From contig OZ020589.1 of NCBI GenBank assembly GCA_963971535.1, positions 73,328,020 to 73,392,019 on the forward strand: a stretch of DNA of 64,000 nt. Direction: 5' to 3'. Made by a program: the position numbers and the translations under genes. This stretch comes from Notolepis coatsorum. Lineage: Eukaryota; Chordata; Actinopteri; Aulopiformes; Paralepididae. The notes below the pieces were generated by a model that saw nothing but the letters and a program-made list of their open reading frames with translations, searched no databases and was not told the origin of the DNA. Below are positions 35,543-64,000 of this stretch, one piece after another; the first letter of the stretch is position 1; each line of letters opens with the position of its first letter.

Positions 35543-35869
35543 TTTGAGGGTGCCATTGTGTGGTTCTGCCAAAACACTCTCTGGGATGTACCTGTATTAT
35601 TGCTACAGTTTCAGTTGACATCTCATAATAATCATTCTCTACCAGACACAGACGTACCAGACACATACAGTAAGCACCCAAACGCTCTCTGGGACTTCGC
35701 TTGGATCGTCATTTACTGCAGTATCAGTTTGTTCAATACCTTCATAGTTTCCTCAACAAAACACTGACATAGTATTACAGGCAGCAGTAGCCTATAGAGC
35801 CACACAGTGAAAAGCATTCATTCTGCCTGCAGTGAGCGTGTCTAGTGTAGAAGGAACCAGACGGACACA

Positions 35870-36071
35870 GGAGTGGAAAAGTCACCACGCTAACTTTATT
35901 CACTTTACATCCACATCCTTTTATTAACCTTTTTAACACACGTCGTATTTTCGGATGTTTAGATGTTTCCCTTATGTTTGTGTGCCATGATGATTGAACG
36001 CACATTACATCATATACAAAGAAAATCACATTTGTGTCATATCTACCTCACTGTATGTGTGTGTGTGCATG

Positions 36072-36125
<54 letters not shown>

Positions 36126-36425
36126 TGCTTTACAGTATTCCAAGTTGATCCATTTACAAAGAGACACAACAAGTACAATCACAAAATCGTAGACACACAC
36201 ATAGAGGGGAACAATGTTTGGGGAAATGTTCGAGTTGTAACAACACAGTGGGGAGTTGAATAGGGTCGGACCGGCAGCCGAGAGGAGCTTTGTGATGTAA
36301 GGTTGTGGTTCCATAACACCCCTCCCCCCGTAACCCCTCCCCCAACCCCCCAACCACACACATAGACCCAGGGGGGGGCGGAAATAGATTAGAAATCTTG
36401 CGAGTCCACCACTGACGTTATGAAC
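35870..36425 (-). other. fgfbp2: Putative 3' UTR exon of fgfbp2
   Basis: On the minus strand a good acceptor (TTCTCTCCACAG, ending at 36426) matches a donor at 37165 just past the fgfbp2 stop codon. Two AATAAA hexamers on the minus strand (35895-35900 and 35920-35925) could end the transcript. The exon would contain a (GT)n tract at 36055-36120. The evidence is splice signals only, without coding support. Confidence 0.4.
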
Positions 36426-36689
36426 CTGTGGAGAGAAGGGAAATGATAAAAAAACAACATGAGAATTAACCTAAATAACAGCAGTCACGTGTAGAAATGT
36501 CTTTAGGATAAATCTTGTTTCTACCAAGAATAGTAGAGCAATACCATAATGAACTCCAAAACAGACATTGAATTGTAGTTCAGGACAAAGCGAGAGAGAG
36601 AGAGTATCGGTATCTGATAAACCATTCAAGACAGTTGTTCATTCACTGAAAGTAGGTGTTCTAGACAAACTGTGTCACCACTCAGTCCT

Positions 36690-36922
36690 TTGTCACCTAG
36701 ACATAGTTCTTACCATGCTCTTGTAAACTCTATGTACATATACCTGTTATTATTATTACTTGTACTATTGCATTGTATTATTGCACATTGTATTATTGCA
36801 CAAATGTCCTATTCTCATTCCTGTCTATTACTTGTGTTGCACATCGCTGCGGGCATGACCACCCGCATTTCATTGTATGCTTGTATGCCGTGACAAATAA
36901 AACTCTTGACTTGACTTGACTT
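36690..36922 (+). mobile_element. LINE 3' tail with (CTTGA)n end
   Basis: GCGGGCATGACCACCCGCATTT through GTGACAAATAAAACTCTTGA matches the end of the fragment at 19.4-19.6 kb. The last block is a CTTGA repeat. It sits in the putative fgfbp2 3' UTR intron. Confidence 0.8.
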
Positions 36923-37188
36923 ATCTTCCATAACTTGTCCCTCTTTCATGGCTACAACTCTGAACCCCTCCCCGTTTCATCCTCAACAAATCAATCTAAT
37001 CAGAGACAACCCATATCTTGGATTACTTTGAAAGAAGAAGTGTCACACACAGCACATATCGACAGTCAATGAACATTTTGTTGAAAAGTACTGTAACGCC
37101 CCAAATGTATTGTCTCCGACAAGAAAGTGTTGAAGATGACAGCCCTTTCCCATATTGCCCCTCACCGTGTGTATCTGAGTCAGTGCTC

Positions 37189-37923
37189 TCAGTTCTGGAA
37201 CCAGCTGATGAAGTAGGAACAGATGCCGTGGAAGCTCTTCCAGCAGTACTCGTTGGCCAGGCGGGAGGTCTTGGCGTCTGTGTGCTCTGCGGGACGTGGG
37301 GTGGTCTTGCCGGGCTTGGCGGTGGGTTTCTTGGGCTGGCCGGCTTTACCTGGCTGGGGCTTGGCTGGCTGAGGCTGGGGCTTGGAGGGTTTAGGGGTGG
37401 CGACTGGCTTGCTCTGGGCGGGCACCACTGGTTTGCGCTGGTCCTGGCCGGGCTTAGAGGGCTTGGGGGTGGTGGTCTTGGGCCAGGAGGACAGGAAGGT
37501 CATCTGGGCGTCCTCGGGGTACTTCTTGCACATCTGTGGGCGGTAGACCTTAGGTCCCTGGCAGGCATGGCTCAGCTTCCTCACGTCCCACATCATCTGG
37601 GTGAAGTAGTGGCGAGGGTTAAGGTTGTAGGCACGGCAGAGGTTGGGCTTACCCTGGAAGTCACAGTAGTAAGAGCGGCCCTGGCTCTGGCCCTGGTTGG
37701 GGCCCTTGCAGGAGATGCGCAGGCGAGTATAGTCCCCGGCTCCAGACACTACCATGGTGCACGCATCCTTGGCCTTGGTGTTGAATCGGACGGGATCGTC
37801 CCAGATGCTACGCTGTTGCGGTTTGTTGTTGTCGCTGTTGTTGCTGTTGTTGTTGTTGTTCTGAGCATGTGACAGACACACGCCGGCCGCTAGCACCAGC
37901 AGCAGACTCACCCCGGTTCTCAT
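37189..37923 (-). CDS. fgfbp2: Fibroblast growth factor-binding protein 2
   Basis: A 244-residue secreted protein in one coding exon. FGFBP2 is the paralogue of FGFBP1 (in mammals also known as killer-specific secretory protein), and its binding partners are less well defined. Recognition rests on KAKDACTM, SYYCDFQGKPNLCRAY, LSHACQGPKVYRPQMCKKY and the C-terminal EYCWKSFHGICSYFISWF, which follow the FGFBP2 cysteine pattern and not FGFBP1. A signal peptide spans residues 1-21 (VSLLLVLAAGVCLSHAQ). An Asn-rich run directly follows it (about 22-33, from an AAC repeat). A Pro/Lys/Thr-rich linker (about 145-215) separates the core from the last cysteine pair. Eight cysteines lie after the signal peptide. 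The start was chosen at the signal peptide; the frame is open upstream but that lies in 5' UTR and beyond the TATA box. It lies between fgfbp1 and prom1, all on one strand. Confidence 0.94.
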   Translation of the reverse strand: MRTGVSLLLVLAAGVCLSHAQNNNNNSNNSDNNKPQQRSIWDDPVRFNTKAKDACTMVVSGAGDYTRLRISCKGPNQGQSQGRSYYCDFQGKPNLCRAYNLNPRHYFTQMMWDVRKLSHACQGPKVYRPQMCKKYPEDAQMTFLSSWPKTTTPKPSKPGQDQRKPVVPAQSKPVATPKPSKPQPQPAKPQPGKAGQPKKPTAKPGKTTPRPAEHTDAKTSRLANEYCWKSFHGICSYFISWFQN

Positions 37924-38030
37924 GGCGGCGACCGTAGGGAAAACGACAAGCGGCAGTGGTATGGTGTGTGTGTGTGTGTATGCACGGAGGAGGGTTGAGG
38001 TGTGCAAGGCTAGCCTGCGTTCTAGCTTGG

Positions 38031-38037
38031 CTTTATA
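38031..38037 (-). promoter_or_regulatory. fgfbp2: TATA box of fgfbp2
   Basis: TATAAAG on the minus strand, 108 bp upstream of the ATG. This puts the start site near 38005 and gives a 5' UTR of about 80 bp with a short CA-rich stretch. Confidence 0.65.
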
Positions 38038-38099
38038 AGTGCTGGAGTGTACAAAGAGAGTATTCAGGTGGGCTGAGGGGCACACACCCATCCTACGGT

Positions 38100-41000
38100 G
38101 CAACCTTCCCGCCCCCCACCCCACCCCACCCACTCACACTCACACTCTCTCACACACACACATGCACACACACACACACACACACAACCACCACATCACT
38201 CAGACCCAACCCACTGTGGTATAACCAAAACTGGTGGACATATAGGATGGGGGGGGTGCGGGTGTTAAGGAGTAATATAAGCATAGAGTGGTGAATGGGG
38301 GGTCAGAGACTCTAACGGAGGAGGGGGAGGAGGGTGTAGGGTGGGACACATATGAAGCCAAACATCCTGAAAAAGCTTCACAAGACATTCTATAACATTA
38401 CATAAAAGGCTCTTTGACTATTGATGAGGAGGAGAGCAGAGGAGGGAGAGAGGAGAGGGAGAGAGGCCAGTGGAGAGTCCAAATAAAGAATAAAGGAGTG
38501 AGAGATGAGAGGAGGGGAGAATAAGAGAAATACCCAACTTGCCAAACTAAATGGCACCCCCTGGGTTATTTGCTGAAGAGCTTAACACTCACACACACAC
38601 ACGTGTGCACGCGCACACACACACATGTACAGTACACACAGACACATTTACACACACTTTCTTTATACACTTCATAGATACTCCCATACGCGTCATTAGT
38701 GCCATCAGGCCCATGCTGCCATGGCCTTAATCACCCGCTCAAAACCTCATGATGCACATTTTGCTGTTTGGTGTTAATCATATTTTTTCTTTTCGTTTTG
38801 GCGACATCTATTGGTGATAAGCAACCATTGTTGGTGCATTTCTGCAGTGCACTTGCTTTCCTAATGCCAACTACGGAGTTAATCTTTCATTTATTCCAAA
38901 CAAACCGCTGTTGCTGTTGTAGAACGCATCACTTCTTGCATGCTGGACAACCTTCCAGTGAATCTACTACCAGAAGCTGGTGTGTTTTGACCAACAAATG
39001 TAGCCAATGTTAAAGTGTTCATGAAGTGGGTGTAGGAGGAAACACTAGTGTGTTCTATCAATCAGCGACAGAGAGTAACAAAACCCATTTATTTATATGA
39101 AAATGTTTGAGATTATTCGAGACTACTTGAATTCTCTTTTTATTTCAATTGAACGTTTCCAATGGCGGTCTAAGCTTCATGACTGTATAATGACAGACTA
39201 AAGAAATTGTTAGTTTATGCTTACTTTACCAATAATATAATTCCTTTGACTATTTGACTACTTGATTTGATCGGCGAACCAGTAGAATCGTGTTTCCCAA
39301 CACTATTCTCCTGCAAAGAGTGGCTGGCTCAGCAGCAGCAGCAGTGGCAATATAATCCTTCCTAGTAGTTCATATAAACCACCCAGCAGACCAGCCTGGG
39401 GTCCCACAGTACTAAGTTCAAAAGCAGGCCTCTATGATTGGGCTCCAGGGCAAGTCGTTAGTTCTGGAACTGAATGGAAAAACAGACCATACCATACCAT
39501 TATAGAGACGGGAAATGTTCCATATAAGCTGGCCGGGATGGAGGAGGGGGAGGGAGAGGAGGGAGGGGGAGAGGAGGGAGAGGATGGAGGGGAGGAGGGA
39601 GGGGGGAGAGGATGGAGGGGAGGAGGGAGAGGAAGCCAAATAATGCTTTGCATACATACTCTCTCTCACACACACATTCCCTCAGAAGCTGCAGGATGTT
39701 TTATTTTTATAGCCATCAATCTGGCGGGAAAGTCCTTCTAAGAGACACTAGGAATGCAAAGTAAACATCGGAAGTAGGCAGTGTACGTGTATGTGAGGAG
39801 GATAGGCAGATGGATGAAGGCCAAACAGCCTGTGTGATGTGTGTGTTGTCTCCTGTACCAGATGTTCTCCTTAATTCAGTTACAGCACTCCTCTCTGATA
39901 GGATACAGCAGCATCACGCCACCTTCAGCCCACTCCCACCCCCCCCCCCCTCAAAACAGACCCTAACCCTCTCTGTTCATATGTTCGTGTGGTGCGTGAA
40001 TGTGTGTTTGCATAATATTACATGGACGTTCTGGATGGTCACAGGGCCTGTGTGTGTTTTGGCAGGCTGGTTACAGCTCTGAAAGCAAGTACACAGATTG
40101 TACACTCAGTTCATCTCTTTGCCCTATAGGTTTGGATCTGGTTTTGCTTGTTTTCCCTCTGCGGTTGTTATCAGAGTCCACAAGGGTAGTAGTAGTAGTA
40201 GTAGTACTGTAGTTGTAGTATTTACTTTGTCGTTGACTTTTACCCCATGTCTATCGAAGAAGTCTCAAAAGATGCACTCACTTGCCGGCCACACTCCACC
40301 TATAAAAGTTAAACATTCCAAAGGATCTAAGGTAATGTGTGTACTGTACTGTATGCGTTATATTATGTGTACATGTGTGTGTGTGCTGCTGCCTCCTTTT
40401 GATGTGCAAGAAGTTGGCAAGTTATTCAACCATAACTCTCAATTATTCCCAAAAGACTCAAGTTTGCTCAAGACTTGACTTGAAATTGACTGGACCTGGT
40501 CTTGACCAAGGTGATCTTGACTACAGCTCTGGGATAAACTTTGATGTGTATATTATTTTGATGTCCATAGTATCCATATTGGCTAGATCAACAGATATCA
40601 ATATCACAAATCACATTGGTGCACGTCTACACACTAACTACTATTTATGAATTGCATTTTAATCATTTAAAATATTTTATCATTCTGTGACTGCATTTCA
40701 TTTACTTTTGGTTGACAGTAGCTTTCAGCTTATCTTGTTGGTTTTAGCTGTGGAGCAATACAGACATCTTGCATCAAATGCATCATCACATTTGTTTAAC
40801 AGATTTTCTAGCTACTTCTGTAAATGAAAGAAAATGCTGACCTGTGACATACCTTCCTCTTTGCTTTGGGATCCTGTAAACAGCTATTCTGTAATTGTTG
40901 TGCAACACAGAGTAACGGACATTCAAGAGTTAAATCACTGCATGTATCCATCTGTATGTCTGTGTGTGTATACTGTATAACCACAAGAGATTACATTTCA

Positions 41001-41468
41001 GTTTTCATGGCGGGAGAGAAATCAAGATGGCAGACATCATCTCTCACTGGACTTAAGTCTTTATTCACAGTTTCACGCCCTCACCACAAACTCCAGCCGG
41101 AGTGATTACTTTCCACAGTCTGGCTTCAGACGCCTCAGGGGGGGAAATACAGATGTAGCCATGATAGAAGTCCCGATCTCAATCGCTGGCTAGCTGCACT
41201 ACTGCTGAACCCTTGATTCACCCAGACTCCAATACAGTAAGTACTCCCAAGAACTGCATTGATTATGACAGTTGAGCATTTCATTCAAAACCATCAATGC
41301 AGTCATTAATCATAAATTACAGGAGGAAATCATTTCCATAAACTACAAGCACATGAATTCTACGATTGAATAACTTTTTGGCGCCAATGTTTTCTTTGAG
41401 AGCTATGAACACACAAAAGAGTTCATTCACAAAATAGTTGAAAGCAGGAAAAACAGGGTGGTTAAAAC
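38100..41468. other. Region between the fgfbp2 promoter and the 41.5-kb MITE; no coding exon recognised
   Basis: Contains CA repeats (38140-38190, 38588-38650), a GA-rich stretch (39538-39630) and a short TAG repeat near 40187. AATAAAG on the minus strand near 41049 could be a distal poly(A) site of prom1, but this is unsupported. No exon-like open frame with splice sites was found. Confidence 0.5.
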
Positions 41469-41931
41469 TAGGGATGCTCGATATTGGCTTTTTTACCGAT
41501 ACCGATATTCCGATATTGTCCAACTCTTAATTTCCGATACAGATACCGATATCAACCGATACAGATATATGCAGGGTTTGCCCCCAAAAAAACTGAATAA
41601 TTTCAGGTAACTAATAATTTCACTGGATGCATTCAAAAGGCTTTCTAAATGTAAGCATTATCTGTGCAAAATATGATAATTAAAAAAGTAAAAATTAACA
41701 TTACATATCTCTTGTTGTTGAATTAAACCAACATGCATACTTTTGACAATAAATAAAATAAGAATTTGTTCTTACTTGCTTGCCTGGGTAAATAAAGGTT
41801 AAATAAATGTAAAAAAAAAAAAAAAAATTTTTTTTTTTTTTTTTTTTTTAATACCGATATTTTCCGATATCACATTTTACTGCCGACATCGGCCGATAAT
41901 ATCGGTGGGCCGATAATATCGGACAACCCTA
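41469..41931. mobile_element. hAT-type MITE with 8-bp TSD
   Basis: Ends are TAGGGATGCTCGATATTGG and, inverted, TAGGGTTGTCCGATATTATC. GTTAAAAC is present on both sides (41461-41468 and 41932-41939). Internal CCGATA/TATCGG repeats make it self-complementary, and an A/T homopolymer pair lies at 41813-41849. No coding capacity. Confidence 0.88.
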
Positions 41932-42639
41932 GTTAAAACATTGAACAATGTGAGTCATGTAATCATGACACGATAGGGTGTTCTGCATGTTGTTTTCACT
42001 ACTGGTTCCTGAAGGGGTATTGCTCTGGCAAAATTTTAACATTGCAGTCAACGGATGCCACTCATCTTACTGTGTTACTCAACCAAAATGGCAGGGACTG
42101 GGAATGAAGCCAATTTACCTATCCCAAGCCCCACCCTCTTTTCCTGAGCCTCCAATCACAACTGTTGCTTTCCTCGGACAAGCTAAGAAAGGACAGAACT
42201 TTGGATAGGTCAATTGCTAACCATTAGAAACTAAGAAAATTCAAATTGTATTATAAAATTCACATTTAATCTGTTGGAAGGCTCAAGGACCCACCAGTTT
42301 ATTGAGAGCCATGCTTCATGGTACAAATGCGGTCCTCAGTACCTGTTGCAGTACAAATACAAGAGAGATGCATGATAAAGGACTTCTACCATGGAAACTG
42401 CATTTGGCCCCGAACCTTGGAGTGGCGAAAAACCCCGATAACACAAGCACCTAGGCCTTCACTAACATGGTTTGGTGACAACAAATTCTAAAATAGGATT
42501 TTGTCTTTTAGCTTCTTGAACCCTCATTTGGGAACTGCACATGTGCAAGGATGTGATAGTGTGTGATTGTGTGTGTGTGTGTATTTTATGTGTAGCTAAT
42601 AGCACTTTGCCTCTTGCAGTAACATGGACCAGGACAAAC

Positions 42640-43263
42640 TTAAAGGAACACACCAACTTTTGGGGAAATTAGCTTATTTGCCATCTACCCTGGAGTTAGA
42701 CAAGCAGATACCCTTTTCTTCTCTGTGCATGCATTAGGCTTAGGGAACAGCTGCACCGTTAGCCTAGCTTACCGCCTAGTTCCCAACAGTATATACAGTA
42801 CTCTGATTTTTTTTTTGCCGAACCACTGCTGCCTGGGTACAGTGATTTCATCACCTCAAAAGCCCAGTTTTTCAAAAAACAACAGGGCTTTTGAGGTGAT
42901 GAAATCACTGCGCCCAGGCAACAGTGGTTCGGCAAAACATAGTTCAGAGTATATAGAGTATCTGCTTAGAAAACGAAAATGTCTAATTATTATTTTGTAT
43001 TTCTCCACGTGGTAAATACACAGGTCACAACATGTTTACAGGAACGTTTTGGAGTTGTATTTGGAGTGTATTTCGTGACTGTTGGGAAGTAGGCTACACT
43101 GGCACACCTACTTCCAGTGAATGATGCTAAGCTAGGCTAACGGTGCGGCTGTTCCCTAAGCCTAATGCATGCACAGAGAAGAAAGGGGTATGTATCTGCT
43201 TGTCTAACTCCAGGGTAGATGGCAAATAAACAAACTTCCCCAAAAGTTGGCGTGTTCCTTTAA
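42640..43263. mobile_element. Foldback MITE with TTAA ends
   Basis: The left end TTAAAGGAACACACCAAC pairs with TTAAAGGAACACGCCAAC read inverted from the right end. Arms of about 130 bp (through GGCTTAGGGAACAGC) are nearly complementary. A second, shorter hairpin (GTGATTTCATCACCTCAAAA with its complement) fills the centre at 42839-42912. TTAA at both ends suggests piggyBac- or Kolobok-type transposition. Confidence 0.85.
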
Positions 43264-44490
43264 GCCAGTAACCTTAAATGAAGACACTGGAGAAGAGGCT
43301 AGCGGTATCATACAGACTACATTCTAACCTCTGTGTGTCTCTAGAATAATAGTCTGGAGAAGAAGTTAGTGGTATCATACAGACTACATTAGGCTGCTTG
43401 TACAACAGGAACCTCTCCTGGCAGCCTTTTCTAACTGTTTACAATGGAACACTGTTTATACTGGATGTAATGTTATGCATACCCAACAGCAGTGAGAGCT
43501 GGGAATGTCTTAAGTGCTCAGAGCAGTGGGTGCCTGTAAGGTAACCTAAACAAATGAGAGCCATGCTTTAAATGGATTTTCCTTAATCACAGAGCAATAG
43601 CAGTAGCCATGAAGAGCTTTGCTAAAGCATCTGACGAGTACTGCTGAAAGAGGTGCTCACTGGATGCAGGGCCTTAATACTTTTAACATGTGTGTAGGCC
43701 TAGTGGAGGCAAAATTAAACTACAGTTGCTTCATTTAGTGTTCAAAGTCTACCTGGTCAATGCAACTGATGCTTTTGGAGTCAAATTGACACTAGCTAGC
43801 AGTACAATCCAAACATTCACAGAAAGAAATACAGAAAAGAAAACGGGAGAGAAAAAAAAAGCTACTGACATGGTTATAAAACAAAACATTAACAAAAAAG
43901 ATATAAAACTTTCAAAAGTTGAAAGTGTAAAAAAATTACACTTGTTGTCACTGTGGTAACCTGCATGTGTTAATCAGTCGTGACAGACAGAAACGAGTAG
44001 AAACAAAAATTATTATCTAGAAAATAAGACTAGCTAAATACAAATAATGATCTGACATTCTGAAACACTAGACTAGAAGGATTATTCTGCTGTCATTGTG
44101 ATCAGGCGCTGGAATGTTTTCTGGAAAACCTGGTAGATTGCAATTGGCTGGCATTAGAGGTCTCGGCCAGGTGGCCAGAGAGGTGACATGTTGGGGGTTG
44201 AGGGCTTGCAGTGGCGGCAAGGAACAGCCTCACGACAAAGTCCCTCTTTGGTTTTGTTTTAGTTTGTCCTCTTCTCTCTGAAGATCATTTTCCTTTGTCC
44301 TTGAAAGTGTTAGTGTGTCCGGATGGGAAAGCTGGGAATTCCGAAAAAGGGGAGAAAAGTTAGTCAGTGTTATAGAAAATGAACACCAGCCAAATGCTGG
44401 TTACTGTGGACAAAGAGGTTAACAAACAGATAGATAAACAGACAGACAGGCAGGTAGGCAGACAGACAGACAAGATAGACAGACACATAC
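43264..44490. other. Region below the last candidate prom1 exon
   Basis: A short tandem duplication (GTATCATACAGACTACATT at about 43306 and 43373) is present. On the minus strand a stretch at about 44229-44331, preceded by a CAG acceptor, is open for 34 codons (starting LSHPDTLTLSRT, ending RGTLS and a stop). It could be 3' UTR or an alternative end of prom1. No other gene seen. Confidence 0.4.
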
Positions 44491-44503
44491 CATGAGGGTA
44501 AGG

Positions 44504-63624
<19,121 letters not shown>

Positions 63625-63649
63625 CTGTAAGAGAAACACACACACACAC

Positions 63650-63847
<198 letters not shown>

Positions 63848-64000
63848 TACAGAAAGCACCTGCCATTGGTCTGACAAGAGCTATGCTATTACTTTACTTT
63901 ACATCACATCACATCACATCACATCACGTCGAAATTAATAATTGGTGGGGAAAATGTACACAATCCTAAAGCTACAATGTGATTTCTTTGTTTTCATTTT

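Noticed and set aside
37018..37872. Plus-strand 284-codon frame opposite fgfbp2
   Set aside because: Gly/Leu/Val-rich shadow of the real gene. The minus frame has the signal peptide and FGFBP2 cysteines.
37189..37923. First reading of this gene as fgfbp1 and the 6.3-kb gene as fgfbp2
   Set aside because: The cysteine-context blocks (ACQGP, YYCDFQGKP here; KFRCRWAA, FWKQVAR at 6.3 kb) give the reverse assignment, which also matches the human order.

Overview
The window is nuclear DNA from a ray-finned fish, most likely a teleost. It contains the ends of three vertebrate genes with introns, vertebrate splice sites and TATA boxes, and it is packed with fish-type transposons (BEL/Pao, DIRS, an endogenous-retrovirus-like LTR element, L1 and L2/CR1-type LINEs, tRNA-derived SINEs, hAT/Harbinger/TTAA MITEs) and long (CA)n tracts. 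Nothing looks bacterial. The 200 N at 61,526-61,725 are an assembly gap.

Host genes all lie on the minus strand, in the order fgfbp1 (6.3-7.5 kb), fgfbp2 (35.9-38.0 kb), prom1 (last exons, 44.5-63.6 kb, continuing beyond the right edge). This is the order and orientation I recall for FGFBP1-FGFBP2-PROM1 on human chromosome 4p, so the block appears to be conserved synteny. fgfbp1 and fgfbp2 encode secreted FGF-binding proteins. prom1 encodes a pentaspan membrane glycoprotein of protrusions and photoreceptor discs.

Region by region. 1-5.6 kb: microsatellites, an L1 fragment, a TIR element carrying a LINE fragment and a 580-bp miniature LTR element, then a foldback MITE. 6.0-7.6 kb: fgfbp1. 9.0-9.4 kb: SINE. 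10.6-16.7 kb: an internally deleted BEL/Pao element with complete ends. 16.9-20.2 kb: a minisatellite interrupted by a hAT element and a LINE tail. 20.6-35.2 kb: LINE B, split by LINE A, which is itself split by a nearly full-length BEL/Pao element (25.5-31.7 kb); a SINE sits in the 5' half of LINE B. 35.9-38.1 kb: fgfbp2. 41-43.3 kb: two MITEs. 44.5-63.6 kb: prom1 exons. The 13.5-kb intron holds a nested stack: a SINE hit by a DIRS element, hit by a Harbinger-like element, hit by an LTR retroelement whose two LTRs look identical.

Most of the window is therefore mobile DNA between and inside three conserved genes. The points most worth following up are the 580-bp LTR/PBS/LTR element with pol-III-box-like motifs in its LTRs, the young LTR element without a recognisable pol gene, the exact DIRS architecture with its AAC crossover, and a small membrane-protein ORF in a retroposon-like insert. 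ORF starts and splice sites were read by eye and no database was searched.
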